A DNA stretch of 64,000 nucleotides from Pseudomonadota bacterium (GCA_023412805.1 JAEZRM010000090.1:1-64000); one strand, 5' to 3'. Positions 43,414-52,176 are shown, counted from the stretch's first letter. The notes: a model not told the origin generated them from the sequence alone. Made by a program: numbers and translations.

Positions 43414-43893
43414 ATGACGCATCGGATGGAAGTCGAAGTTATTGGCCGCCGGACCTTCCTGCTCGGCGCTGGCGCCAGCTTGGCGGTTGCCACTTTGCTG
43501 GCCAACCTGCCGGCACTCGCTCAGGAACCCGTCCGGAGCATTGATGAAGCCCTCAAGAAGATCCTCGGCGACGCCAAGCCGGCCGAAAGCGGCATTACGC
43601 TCGAGGTTCCCGAGATCGCCGAGAACGGCAACACCGTGCCGTTCACGCTGTCGGTCGACAGCCCGATGACCGAGGCGAGCCACGTCAAAGCGCTGCACAT
43701 CTTTGCCGCCGGAAACCCGCAGGTCGGCGTCGCGAGCTATAATTTCACCCCCGCTTCGGGCAAGGCCGCTGTTTCGAGCCGCATGCGTCTCGCGCGGACG
43801 CAGGATGTCGTAGCGGTAGCAGCGCTGAGTGACGGCAAGTTCTTGATCGGGCGTCGCGAAGTAAAGGTCACGATCGGCGGCTGCGGCGGCTGA
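43414..43893 (+). CDS. soxY: Sulfur-carrier protein SoxY
   Basis: This 159-residue protein has a Tat signal (GRRTFLLGAGASLAVATLL) and ends in the hallmark GGCGG, whose Cys157 carries the sulfur substrate. It acts in the periplasm as a complex with SoxZ. GAAAGG stands only 2 bases from ATG 43414; the next ATG (43426) is also possible. soxZ follows after 23 bp. No soxAX, soxB or soxCD gene is in the window. Confidence 0.93.
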   Translation: MTHRMEVEVIGRRTFLLGAGASLAVATLLANLPALAQEPVRSIDEALKKILGDAKPAESGITLEVPEIAENGNTVPFTLSVDSPMTEASHVKALHIFAAGNPQVGVASYNFTPASGKAAVSSRMRLARTQDVVAVAALSDGKFLIGRREVKVTIGGCGG

Positions 43894-43916
43894 GGCAGGT
43901 CCAGGGAGCGAAAACA

Positions 43917-44243
43917 ATGTCAGCAGCAAAACCCCGCATCCGTGTTCCGGAGAAGGCCAAGGTCGGCGAGGTCATCGAGATCAAGACGCTCGTCCAGCAC
44001 GTGATGGAAACCGGGAACCGCAAGACCGCCGATGGCAAGGTCGTCCCGCGCAACATCATCAATACGTTCACGGCCAGCTTCAACGGCACCGAGTTCTTCA
44101 AGGCAGACGTGGCGCCGGGCATTTCGGCCAACCCCTACCTCGCCTTCTTCATGAAGGTGCCGGGTCCCGGTGAGTTCGAGTTTACATGGCTCGACGACGC
44201 CGGCGTCAAGATCTCGCAAAAGATGCCGCTCGCGGTCGGCTGA
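43917..44243 (+). CDS. soxZ: Sulfur-oxidation scaffold protein SoxZ
   Basis: This 108-residue protein is the immunoglobulin-like partner of SoxY. The characteristic segments are IEIKTLVQHVMETGNRK, VPRNIINTFTASFNG and NPYLAFFMKVPGPGEFEF. It has no signal peptide and would be exported together with the Tat substrate SoxY. AGGGAGCG precedes ATG 43917. A terminator follows. Confidence 0.95.
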   Translation: MSAAKPRIRVPEKAKVGEVIEIKTLVQHVMETGNRKTADGKVVPRNIINTFTASFNGTEFFKADVAPGISANPYLAFFMKVPGPGEFEFTWLDDAGVKISQKMPLAVG

Positions 44244-44263
44244 TCGCGCGATGAGGCAAGAAG

Positions 44264-44297
44264 AAAGCCCCTCTCCCGGGATGGGACGAGGGGCTTT
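44264..44297. terminator. Terminator between soxZ and the third secreted cysteine protein
   Basis: AAAGCCCCTC pairs with GAGGGGCTTT around a 14-nt loop. Being symmetric it can stop both convergent genes; the stop codon of the minus-strand gene is at 44304. Confidence 0.78.
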
Positions 44298-44303
44298 ATC
44301 CGT

Positions 44304-44648
44304 TCAGAAATAGAAATCGAAGCTGAAGTAGTTCGGTCCGCCGTCTGGCGGATTGCGGCCCTGCGTCTCCCAGAAGTCGACAGTGGCGAGACGCAAGGTC
44401 TCGGAGCAGCTGCGCTTGCACTCGAGCCAGGTGCCCCGCGGCATGCGCACTTCCCAGCCATTGGGGCCGCGCCGAACGGGCCCGGAGATAGAACCATGTC
44501 CCCAGCGGCTTTCCGCGACAACATAGGCAGGCGCCCTGCCATCACGCGATCGCTGGGCGGCCGCATCACCGAACAGGGCCGCGTCGGCACTGATGGCGAG
44601 ACCACTCGCGAGCACCAGCGCTGCAAGCGGCGCAGAAATCCTTCTCAT
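44304..44648 (-). CDS. Small secreted cysteine protein, copy 3 of a three-member family
   Basis: This 114-residue protein has a signal peptide (RISAPLAALVLASGLAISADA) and the family core VRRGPNGWEVRMPRGTWLEC, CKRSC, TLRLATVDFWETQ. It is the divergent member: the N-terminal cysteine pair of the other two copies (CSxYGNGC) is missing, and the tail SFDFYF is different. GGGAGAGAAGG precedes ATG 44648. It is separated from the tandem pair by 3.6 kb. Confidence 0.8.
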   Translation of the reverse strand: MRRISAPLAALVLASGLAISADAALFGDAAAQRSRDGRAPAYVVAESRWGHGSISGPVRRGPNGWEVRMPRGTWLECKRSCSETLRLATVDFWETQGRNPPDGGPNYFSFDFYF

Positions 44649-44748
44649 GATGCCTTCTCTCCCTGCTTCAGTTCGGCGGCGGCTAGCGCAAGCTGCGCAG
44701 CTCCGAACGGCCCCCTGGCCCCTACAGACTGGCCCCGACAGAATAGAA

Positions 44749-45252
44749 CTACCCGCGCGACAGACTGATATTCACGGCCCTGAGACCGATGCCGTTCGTC
44801 TCGATCGAAACGGAATGGCGCTCCCCCGTGATCGCCACGTTCATCGAACCATTGAACGTCCCGCCGGTGATGGACAGGTTGATCCGGCCCGACGACACCC
44901 GTCCTGTCACCGTACCCGCTGCGTTGTAGGTGCGCTCCTCCCAGCTTCCGTCGATCTGGCTTCCGCTCTGGTTGAGATTCGCACGCAATTCGATCTTGTT
45001 GCTGGCCGAGGCGCAGCGGATCGCGAGACCCAGCGTGTCCGCCTCTTTCTGCGTGTAATAGGCGCGGCACTTCAGAGCTTCCGACTTGCCATTGTCGAGC
45101 TTGATCTGTCCACCGCCGCTCCAGTTGCCCGCCAGCGTCTTGAAGGGGGTCTGCGCCGACGCAGACGGAACGCCAACCGCTCCGAACAGCACGGCGAGGG
45201 CAGCTACAAGCCCTCCAGCGCGTGCCAAAGCGCGCGCCCATGTCCCGCTCAT
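44749..45252 (-). CDS. Secreted hypothetical protein, beta-rich
   Basis: This 167-residue protein has a signal peptide (ARAGGLVAALAVLFGAVGVP, cleavage about ASA-Q). The mature part reads like alternating strands (LAGNWSGGGQIKL, KIELRANLNQSGSQIDGSW, GRINLSITGGTFNGSMNVAI) with a pair of cysteines (LKCRAYYTQ, AIRCASAS) that may form a disulfide, resembling a small lipocalin-like barrel of a type common in Hyphomicrobiales. Its function is unknown. The ATG at 45252 follows GGGAGAG. Confidence 0.75.
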   Translation of the reverse strand: MSGTWARALARAGGLVAALAVLFGAVGVPSASAQTPFKTLAGNWSGGGQIKLDNGKSEALKCRAYYTQKEADTLGLAIRCASASNKIELRANLNQSGSQIDGSWEERTYNAAGTVTGRVSSGRINLSITGGTFNGSMNVAITGERHSVSIETNGIGLRAVNISLSRG

Positions 45253-45584
45253 TGCATCTCTCCCTAATATCGCACTCGTGGCATGAGCCAACACGCATTG
45301 ATCTTCGCCGTACCCGTCGCAGGTATCGGCGAAGATGGTGATGCGCCTACGTTATCTCAAGACGGTAGCATTTTGCGCTCCCCCCGTCAGCCTGATGACG
45401 CGTCGCCCATGCGCTCGGTTCCACACGTCGGCACAATGGCAACACTCGGTGCCAACTCTCCCCACGCCGACTGTTGACTGGAAAATAGGCACCTAGCGCC
45501 CATCTTCCCGACAGGCTAAAGGGGCTTAGCTGATTACTGACGACCGCGGCGCCACCGCCGGCGGCCTCCGAGATCACGAGCCCG
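45253..45584. other. 332-bp intergenic region with a long hairpin
   Basis: Two genes diverge from here. ATCTTCGCCG (45301-45310) and CGGCGAAGAT (45327-45336) form a perfect 10-bp inverted repeat, extended inside by TACC/GGTA with one bulged base. It lies about 50-85 bp upstream of the secreted protein gene and may be an operator or leader structure. TTGACT stands near 45474 without a clear partner box. No protein gene is supported. Confidence 0.5.
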
Positions 45585-46871
45585 ATGAAACATACCTATG
45601 GCACGACCGCCGACGTCGACTCGGCCTATGCGTGGCTGCGGCTTGTCGCGGCGGCCGTGATCGGCACGATCGGCAATGTCGGCATGTGGTCGGTGGTGGT
45701 TGTCCTCCCGGCCGTCCAGGCGGAATTCGGCGTCGACCGGGGCGCCGCGACGCTGCCCTACACACTGACGCTCATCGGCTTCGGGTTCGGCGGCGTCATA
45801 GCCGGCCGGATCGCGGACCGCCACGGTGTCATGTTTCCGGTCATGGGCGGCGCCATCGCGCTCGGCCTCGGCTATATCGCAACCGGCTATACCCAGAGCA
45901 TCTGGCAGTTCGCGATCGCACACGGGGTACTGATCGGTCTCTGCGGTACCGCGACCATGTTCGCGCCGCTGCTCGCCGACATCACGCACTGGTTCAACAA
46001 GCGGCGCGGCATTGCGCTCGCCATCTGCGCGAGCGGCAACTACCTTTCGGGCACCATCTGGCCACCGATTCTCCAGGCCTCGATCGACGCCTATGGCTGG
46101 CGCTTCACGCATCTCGCGCTCGGCATTTTCGTGACTGTGACGCTGCTCTGCCTCGCGCCGCTGCTGCAGCGGCGTCCGCCGCATCAGGCGCCGGCCGCTG
46201 CCGTCGGTAGTGCGCCCATGCCCCACGAGCCCTCCCCGGCGCTCCTGCGCATGAAACCGTTCACGCTCCAGGCTCTGCTGATCGTTGCCGGACTAGCCTG
46301 TTGCGTCGCCATGTCCATGCCGCAGGTTCACATCGTCGCCTACTGCGCCGACCTCGGCTTCGGCGCCCAGCGCGGCGCGGAAATGTTGTCGATCATGCTC
46401 GGTTTCGGAGTCCTGAGCCGGCTCATTTCAGGCTTCATCTCCGACAAAATCGGAGGGCTGTACACGCTCCTTCTCGGCTCGACGCTGCAGGGCATCGCAC
46501 TCCTGCTGTACATCCCGTTCGATGGGCTGGCATCGCTCTACGTCGTATCCGCTCTGTTCGGGCTCTTCCAGGGCGGTATCGTGCCGAGCTACGCCCTCAT
46601 CGTGCGCGAGTATTTCTCACCCAAGGAGGCGGGGGCACGCGTCGGCGTCGTGCTCATGGCGACGCTATTCGGCATGGCTCTCGGCGGTTGGCTCTCGGGC
46701 GTCATCTACGACTTCACGGGCTCGTATCAGGCGGCCTTCCTCAATGGCATTGCCTGGAACCTGCTCAATGTCTCGATCGTGCTCTTCCTGCTCTGGCGGC
46801 GGCGCATCGGCCGGCGACAGGCGCTGAGCACGCCCATCATGCCGCCCGGCGGTCGCCTCGCGCGCGCATGA
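45585..46871 (+). CDS. MFS transporter, monocarboxylate-like
   Basis: This 428-residue protein has 12 hydrophobic helices and the MFS loop motif GRIADRHGVMFP after helix 2 and SDKIGGLYTLLLG after helix 8. The layout, with GNVGMWSVVVVLPAVQAEF in helix 1, resembles the oxalate/monocarboxylate group. It is likely an importer for an organic acid. The maleylacetate reductase-like gene converges with it 24 bp downstream. Confidence 0.88.
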   Translation: MKHTYGTTADVDSAYAWLRLVAAAVIGTIGNVGMWSVVVVLPAVQAEFGVDRGAATLPYTLTLIGFGFGGVIAGRIADRHGVMFPVMGGAIALGLGYIATGYTQSIWQFAIAHGVLIGLCGTATMFAPLLADITHWFNKRRGIALAICASGNYLSGTIWPPILQASIDAYGWRFTHLALGIFVTVTLLCLAPLLQRRPPHQAPAAAVGSAPMPHEPSPALLRMKPFTLQALLIVAGLACCVAMSMPQVHIVAYCADLGFGAQRGAEMLSIMLGFGVLSRLISGFISDKIGGLYTLLLGSTLQGIALLLYIPFDGLASLYVVSALFGLFQGGIVPSYALIVREYFSPKEAGARVGVVLMATLFGMALGGWLSGVIYDFTGSYQAAFLNGIAWNLLNVSIVLFLLWRRRIGRRQALSTPIMPPGGRLARA

Positions 46872-46895
46872 AGCCCCAGGCCGTCCCGTACCGAC

Positions 46896-48089
46896 CTACC
46901 AGGCGATCTCCAGGATCTCCATCACGTCGGCCGGGCCGCTGATCTTCTTCGGGCTACGCCGCACGGGCGCATACGTCATGGCACGCTCGGCGATATCCGG
47001 GAGGCTCTCGCGCTTGATGCCGAGGGCGCGCAGGTTACCGGGCTGGCCAATGCGCTGGACAAGCTCGGCAACGAGATCACCCGCAGGCCGCGCCGGCACT
47101 CCCATGGCGACGCTCAGTGCCTTCTGACGCTCGCCGTTGAAATCAGAATTCCAGCGCAGAACGGCCGGCAGCATGACGCAGCTCGTATGCCCGTGCGGCA
47201 CGCCATAGCCCGAGCCGAGCACATAGCCGATGCCATGGCTGGCACCGCTTCCCGCGCCGGCAATGGAGGCCGCGATCGCCTGCCACATGCCGAACTGGGC
47301 ATCGAGCCGCGCGGCGAGATCATCCGGGCGCTCGACGATCGTCGGCAGTGACCGATGGAGCAGCCGCAGTCCTTGCAGCGACAAGGGCTCGGTCGCCGGA
47401 TTGGCCGTCGGCGAGCAGTAGGACTCGACCGCATGATCCACAGAGCGGATACCGGTCGAGACAAGCAACCACTCCGGCGTCGCCAGTGTCATGACCGGAT
47501 CGAGGATCACGGCTACAGGGGCGAACAGCCGGTGACTGAACGACTGCTTGAAGTGAGTCGTACTGTTGGTGATGCCCGCATTGGGCGTGAACTCTGCCGC
47601 GGACAACGTGGTCGGAATGGCCAGCATGCGGATTGCGTAAGGCGACGGCGCCATAGGCTTCGGGATGCGGCCATCGTCACGGCCGGAGCGATACGGCTCC
47701 ATATCGGCCGGACTTTCGATGCTGTGCCAGATGCACATGAGCATGGCCTTGGTCGCATCGATAACCGATCCGCCTCCCACCGCCACGATGAGATCGGCCT
47801 CGGCTTTGCGTGCTGCCGCCGCGCCGGCGATCACATCCTCGCGAGGGCTGTGCGATGAGATCGCGCTGAATGTGCCGACATGAAGACTGCCGAGCGCCTT
47901 TTCGATCACCTGCAAGGGCCCGTCCGAGAGCTTGGCCAGGGACCGCGTCGAGGTAATGAACACGCGCCGTGCACCGCGCTGTTCGAGCTCTGCGAGCAGA
48001 GCTTTGCCTGCCGGCTCGCCGAATACGATACGCTCCTGGGCCTGCATGGTGAAAACGCCACGCGGCAGCGGGCTCGATGAGCTGGCCAT
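46896..48089 (-). CDS. Iron-containing alcohol dehydrogenase, maleylacetate reductase-like
   Basis: This 397-residue protein is a group III iron-containing dehydrogenase. NAD-binding VAVGGGSVIDATKAM, the metal-ligand histidines in SVDHAVE and GASHGIGYVLG and GVPHGHTSCVMLPAVLRWN are present. The group includes maleylacetate reductases of aromatic catabolism, and the substrate is not certain here. CAGGAGAG precedes ATG 48089; the frame reaches 48164. A palindromic site lies in the gap to the divergent peptidase gene. Confidence 0.88.
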   Translation of the reverse strand: MASSSSPLPRGVFTMQAQERIVFGEPAGKALLAELEQRGARRVFITSTRSLAKLSDGPLQVIEKALGSLHVGTFSAISSHSPREDVIAGAAAARKAEADLIVAVGGGSVIDATKAMLMCIWHSIESPADMEPYRSGRDDGRIPKPMAPSPYAIRMLAIPTTLSAAEFTPNAGITNSTTHFKQSFSHRLFAPVAVILDPVMTLATPEWLLVSTGIRSVDHAVESYCSPTANPATEPLSLQGLRLLHRSLPTIVERPDDLAARLDAQFGMWQAIAASIAGAGSGASHGIGYVLGSGYGVPHGHTSCVMLPAVLRWNSDFNGERQKALSVAMGVPARPAGDLVAELVQRIGQPGNLRALGIKRESLPDIAERAMTYAPVRRSPKKISGPADVMEILEIAW

Positions 48090-48244
48090 TTTGTCTCTCC
48101 TGGGTATTTCCTCCGCGGCAGTCTGCAACAGGCTGAACTGCCCCGCAAACGCAGATGACACCAACGGTCAATTGCAGAAGACATGAATTTCCGACATGCA
48201 TGCGAGCCATGTTGCGGCTCGACACTTGCACACAACTCCCCCGG

Positions 48245-48266
48245 CTTGGTCTAATATAAGACCGAG
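48245..48266. promoter_or_regulatory. GntR-type operator candidate between divergent genes
   Basis: CTTGGTCTAATATAAGACCGAG is a palindrome with arms CTTGGTCT and AGACCGAG (seven Watson-Crick pairs and one T-G). The TTGGTC-N-GACC pattern resembles sites of FCD-type GntR regulators. It contains TAATAT, a good -10 box, and lies 81 bp before the peptidase start, so binding could block transcription. No GntR gene is in the window. Confidence 0.5.
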
Positions 48267-48346
48267 CTTGGCGTCGCGCCGCCGCGCGATCCGTGGGAAT
48301 GAGCCACCGCTCCGTCAGGCCCGCACTGAACCAGGAGACGACTGAC

Positions 48347-49480
48347 GTGCTTTCCAAAGAACTCTTCAATGCCGATGCGATGCTCGAGCGCCTGCTTCCG
48401 TGGGTGCGCGAGGAAAGCCCGACCAATCATATCGCGGGCGTGAACCGCATGATGGATCTCGTCAGCGCCGATCTCGCAGCACTCGGCGGCACCATCGAGC
48501 GCCACCCCGGCACCGGCGGTCTTGCGGACGTCGTCCTCGTGCGCTTTCCAGGCCGCGACGGCACGAACAGCCCGGGCATTCTCATTCTCTCGCACCTCGA
48601 CACGATCCACCCGGTCGGCACGCTCGCCGGACGCCTGCCGCTGCGCCGCGACGGTGACCGCTATTTCGGCCCCGGCATCTACGACATGAAGGGTGGCGTC
48701 GCGATCGCCATCGAGGCCTTGAAGATCGCGCGCGAGAATGGCGGTGTGCAGCTTCCCGTCACCTACATGCTCATTCCCGACGAGGAGATCGGCAGTCCGT
48801 CCTCACGCGAGCGCATCGAGCAGGAAGCGCGGGCCCATCGTTATGTGCTCGTGACGGAGCCGTGCAAAAATGGCGTGATCGTCACGGGACGCTTCGCCTT
48901 CCAGCGCTTCTGGATCGATGTCGAAGGCCGCCCGGCGCACGCCGGCGCGACGAACCGTCAGGGACGCAGCGCCATCCGCGCTATGGCGAGCCTCATCGAG
49001 CGCATCGAGAACATGACCGACTTCGAGCGCGGTATGACGTTCTCGGTCGGCACGATCGAAGGCGGCACATTCGTCAATGTCATGCCCATTCGCTGCCGCG
49101 CGCAAGTGCTCACGGTCGCGCCGACACAAGCGATCTTCGACGAGGTTACCGAGCGCATGATGGCGCTCGAGTCCGAGAACGACGGCATCACCGTGAAGAT
49201 CGAGCGCGGTCCCGTACGGCCTCTGTGGCAGCCGCATCGCCAGACCATGGCACTCTACGAGAAGGCGCACGACATCGCGGCCAATATCGGCTTCAAGCTC
49301 GATCACGGCTCGTTCGGCGGCGGCAGCGACGGCAATTTTACCGGCGCACTCGGTGTCGCGACGCTCGATGGTCTCGGCGTGGACGGTGCGAGCGCCCACA
49401 CCTTCGAGGAGCACATGCTCGTGTCGTCGATGGTGCCGCGCTGCAGGCTCTTCGCCGAGCTGCTGCAGACGCTGGATTAG
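48347..49480 (+). CDS. M20 family metallopeptidase
   Basis: This 377-residue zinc peptidase (ArgE/glutamate carboxypeptidase group) has the metal motifs HLDTIHP, GPGIYDMKGG (bridging Asp), IPDEEIGS (Glu-Glu) and, at the C-terminus, GGGSDGNFTG and AHTFEEHM with the last His. The dimerisation domain starts near GRFAFQRFWIDVEGRPAHAG. GTG 48347 is chosen since AGGAG stands 9 bases before it; the frame begins at 48293. The PrpF-like gene follows after 26 bp, so the two act together, probably on an N-acyl or carbamoyl acid. Confidence 0.88.
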   Translation: MLSKELFNADAMLERLLPWVREESPTNHIAGVNRMMDLVSADLAALGGTIERHPGTGGLADVVLVRFPGRDGTNSPGILILSHLDTIHPVGTLAGRLPLRRDGDRYFGPGIYDMKGGVAIAIEALKIARENGGVQLPVTYMLIPDEEIGSPSSRERIEQEARAHRYVLVTEPCKNGVIVTGRFAFQRFWIDVEGRPAHAGATNRQGRSAIRAMASLIERIENMTDFERGMTFSVGTIEGGTFVNVMPIRCRAQVLTVAPTQAIFDEVTERMMALESENDGITVKIERGPVRPLWQPHRQTMALYEKAHDIAANIGFKLDHGSFGGGSDGNFTGALGVATLDGLGVDGASAHTFEEHMLVSSMVPRCRLFAELLQTLD

Positions 49481-49506
49481 AGGCAAGCGCGACGCGAGAG
49501 CGAGCC

Positions 49507-50676
49507 ATGAAGCAGGTGCGCATTCCGGCCGTCTTCATGCGCGGCGGCACATCCAAGGCGATCATCTTCCACGCGCGGGATCTACCTGAGGACCGTGAAG
49601 CCTGGGCGCCGATCTTCCGTTCTGCCATCGGTGCCAATGATCCGAGTGGCCGCCAGCTCGATGGCATGGGCGGCGGCGTGTCCTCGCTCTCCAAGATCTG
49701 CATCATCGGGCCGCCGAGCCGTCCCGATGCCGATGTCGACTACACGTTCGCGCAGATCGGCGTATTCGACGACACCGTGGACTATGGCGGCAACTGCGGG
49801 AACATGTCGTCGGCCATCGGTCCCTTTGCGATCGACGAAGGGCTCGTGCCGCCGCCCGCGGACGGGCGCGCGGTCGTGCGAATCCACAATACGAATACGC
49901 AGAAGATCATCGTCTCGCACTTCGCGGTCGAGGGCGGTCAGGCAGCCGTCGATGGAACCATGGTTCTGGACGGCGTCTCGGGAACGGGCGCTCCCATCCG
50001 CCTCGAATTCATGGACCCGGGCGGTGCGCGCACGGGCAAGCTGCTGCCGACGGGGCGCCCCATCGACGAACTCGATGTACCGGGCCTCGGCCACATCGCG
50101 GCGAGCCTTGTCGACGCAGCCAACCCCTGTGTGTTCGTTGCAGCGGAGTCGCTCGGCTGCTCGGGGACCGAGATGCCCGCGGCCATCGAGGCCGATGCAG
50201 CGCTGATGGCCAAATTCCAGGCTGTTCGGCAGGCCGCATCGGTTGCCATGGGCCTCGCGCACGATCTGGAAGATGCCGCCCGCATCAAGAGCGTGCCCAA
50301 GGTGGCCATGGTTACGACGCCGAGCGAAGCTGCGACGCTCGCAGGCGCGAAACTTGCACCCACTGACATGGACATCATGGTGCGCATGATCTCCGCCGGA
50401 CAGCCGCACCGCGCCGTCGCCTTGACCTGCGCCATGTGCCTTGCGGTCGCGACACGGCTTCCCGGCACAATCCCCGCGCTCTGCGCCAAGAATCTTGCCG
50501 CGGACGCCTCCGCCATTCGGATCGCGCATCCGTCCGGCATCACGCACGTCGACGCCAAGGTCGCACCCGCAAGCGCGAACGGACCCGCCCACGCCGAGTA
50601 CGCCGCCGTCTACCGCACGGCGCGTCGGCTCTTCGAGGGGGCCGTGCTCGTGCGCGGCGCGGCGATCACGCAATGA
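49507..50676 (+). CDS. PrpF/DUF453-family isomerase
   Basis: This 389-residue protein is a PrpF-type isomerase with two diaminopimelate-epimerase-like halves. The signature N-terminus AVFMRGGTSKAIIFH and the segments DYGGNCGNMSSAIGPFA and PTDMDIMVRMISAGQPHRA are intact. Relatives move double bonds in tricarboxylic or oxalomesaconate acids. It is in one unit with the M20 peptidase, and aconitase X lies 2 kb further on, so the cluster may degrade an unsaturated or hydroxylated acid. Confidence 0.92.
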   Translation: MKQVRIPAVFMRGGTSKAIIFHARDLPEDREAWAPIFRSAIGANDPSGRQLDGMGGGVSSLSKICIIGPPSRPDADVDYTFAQIGVFDDTVDYGGNCGNMSSAIGPFAIDEGLVPPPADGRAVVRIHNTNTQKIIVSHFAVEGGQAAVDGTMVLDGVSGTGAPIRLEFMDPGGARTGKLLPTGRPIDELDVPGLGHIAASLVDAANPCVFVAAESLGCSGTEMPAAIEADAALMAKFQAVRQAASVAMGLAHDLEDAARIKSVPKVAMVTTPSEAATLAGAKLAPTDMDIMVRMISAGQPHRAVALTCAMCLAVATRLPGTIPALCAKNLAADASAIRIAHPSGITHVDAKVAPASANGPAHAEYAAVYRTARRLFEGAVLVRGAAITQ

Positions 50677-50685
50677 CGCGCGGGC

Positions 50686-51339
50686 CTACTTCGCCCAATC
50701 GTCCTTCACCTCGTCGCACTTCGGACCGATGAAGTCGTTGATGTCCTCGACCACGGTCGACTGGAGGACATTGAACGTGTTGTCGGTCGCGGTCGCCGTC
50801 CACATGGCGCCCTTCACCAGCGTCGGCGCTTCGATCGCGCCCCAGTTCAGCGACGCCTTCGTCGCCTTGCCTTTCTCGAAGGTCACTTTCGGCGTGAAGG
50901 CAAAGCTGATCTTGGAGGGCGCCTCGTTCTCGCGCTCGATCTCGCAGTTGACCTCGTGCTTGCCGATATCGGTGACGAAGCTCGCTTCAGACATGGCCTT
51001 GGCGAGATCGGCGCGCTTGAGCCGAATGTCGGCGACGCACTTGACCCTGCCCCAGGGCCAGGAAACCTTGGCCCGTTCGATCATCTTCTGAAGCTGCTCC
51101 TTGCGCCACGTCTTCAGCACGTTGCAGGCGATGTCACCGCCCTCGGCTGGCTTCTTGTGAAAGGCCGCGCAGATCGCCACCTTGCAGGCCTTGCGGCCCT
51201 CACGCTCGGCAATTTCCTCAGGCGTCAGCACGTCCTCGGGCTTCGACGTGACCTGGGCCAGGGTCGGCGCGAGGCCGCCGAGAATGCCTAATCCCAGGGC
51301 CAACGCCAGACTGGCTGAACGCAGAAATGCAATCCGCAT
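50686..51339 (-). CDS. Secreted hypothetical protein with cysteine pairs
   Basis: This 217-residue protein has a signal peptide (FLRSASLALALGLGILGG). The mature part holds KACKVAICAAFHKK, IACNVLKTWRKEQL, VKCVADI, VNCEIER and PKCDEV, six cysteines in all, and is likely disulfide bonded. I do not recognise a named family. GGAGATAC precedes ATG 51339; the frame extends to 51579 without content. Confidence 0.72.
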   Translation of the reverse strand: MRIAFLRSASLALALGLGILGGLAPTLAQVTSKPEDVLTPEEIAEREGRKACKVAICAAFHKKPAEGGDIACNVLKTWRKEQLQKMIERAKVSWPWGRVKCVADIRLKRADLAKAMSEASFVTDIGKHEVNCEIERENEAPSKISFAFTPKVTFEKGKATKASLNWGAIEAPTLVKGAMWTATATDNTFNVLQSTVVEDINDFIGPKCDEVKDDWAK

Positions 51340-51464
51340 GTGTTGTATCTCCGTTGAACGCGCGGTCTCCCCGGCCAGCGCGGCGCACGTTCTGGCGCGG
51401 TCCCGCGACATTCTGATGGCAATCAGGCCCCGCCCGCAGCGTCCCAAAAGCCACAGTGCCGTTG

Positions 51465-51493
51465 CTTGAAGTCGGTGCCTGCCTTCCCATATG
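51465..51493 (+). promoter_or_regulatory. Heat-shock sigma factor (RpoH) promoter of the Hsp20 gene
   Basis: CTTGAA (51465-51470), a 15-bp spacer and CCCATATG (51486-51493) match the RpoH consensus (CTTGAA, 11-16 bp, CCCATNT). It lies about 115 bp upstream of the small heat-shock gene, whose product fits RpoH control. Confidence 0.72.
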
Positions 51494-51606
51494 AATAGGG
51501 CACGCTCAGGCGCCCGGGTTCGGGGCCGCGCGGATAGCTGGACGCCCGCCAGGGGCCGGCCGATCGCAAGGGCGTGCAAGGTCGCTTAGGAAAAGGGCTT
51601 GCCGCA

Positions 51607-52041
51607 ATGCCACGCATGTCGCTCCTGTCGAGCCCGCTGCTGCTCGGCTTCGATGAGATCGAGCGGTTGGTGGATCGTGTCGCCAAGGGCGGCGCCGATG
51701 GCTACCCCCCATATAATATCGAGCGGATACCCGGGGGCGAATCTTCGGCGGAAACGCTCAGGATCACGCTCGCGGTCGCCGGCTTTACGCGCGATCAGCT
51801 CGACATCACGCTCGAGGACAACCAGCTCACCATTCGGGGCAAACAGGAGGACGACAAGTCGCGCGAATTTCTGCACCGCGGTATAGCTGCCCGGCAGTTT
51901 CAGCGCACATTCGTCCTGGCCGAGGGGATCGAGGTCCGCAATGCCGACCTCAATAATGGGCTTCTGGCCATCGACCTCGTCCGCCACACCCCCGAGCGGC
52001 TGATTCGCCGCATCGAGATTGGACGGAAATCGTCCGGGTGA
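51607..52041 (+). CDS. Small heat-shock protein, Hsp20 family
   Basis: This 144-residue chaperone holds unfolded proteins. The alpha-crystallin domain runs from about NIERIPGG to the C-terminus, with ITLAVAGFTRDQLDITLEDN, GIAARQFQRTFVLAEGI and ADLNNGLLAIDLVR. The N-terminus SPLLLGFDEIERLVDRV is typical of the IbpA-like group of alphaproteobacteria. AGGAAAAGG lies about 8 bases before ATG 51607. Confidence 0.94.
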   Translation: MPRMSLLSSPLLLGFDEIERLVDRVAKGGADGYPPYNIERIPGGESSAETLRITLAVAGFTRDQLDITLEDNQLTIRGKQEDDKSREFLHRGIAARQFQRTFVLAEGIEVRNADLNNGLLAIDLVRHTPERLIRRIEIGRKSSG

Positions 52042-52176
52042 GTCGTTTCAGTTACAGATCACGCAGCCGAATCGTCGGAACATTCGGATGCATGAGCGGA
52101 CTGGCCCTGTCGGGGAGCCCCGCAGGCGCTGGTCATGGAGGCCAGCCTGCGCCTCTAAGACGTTAGGAGTACCGTC

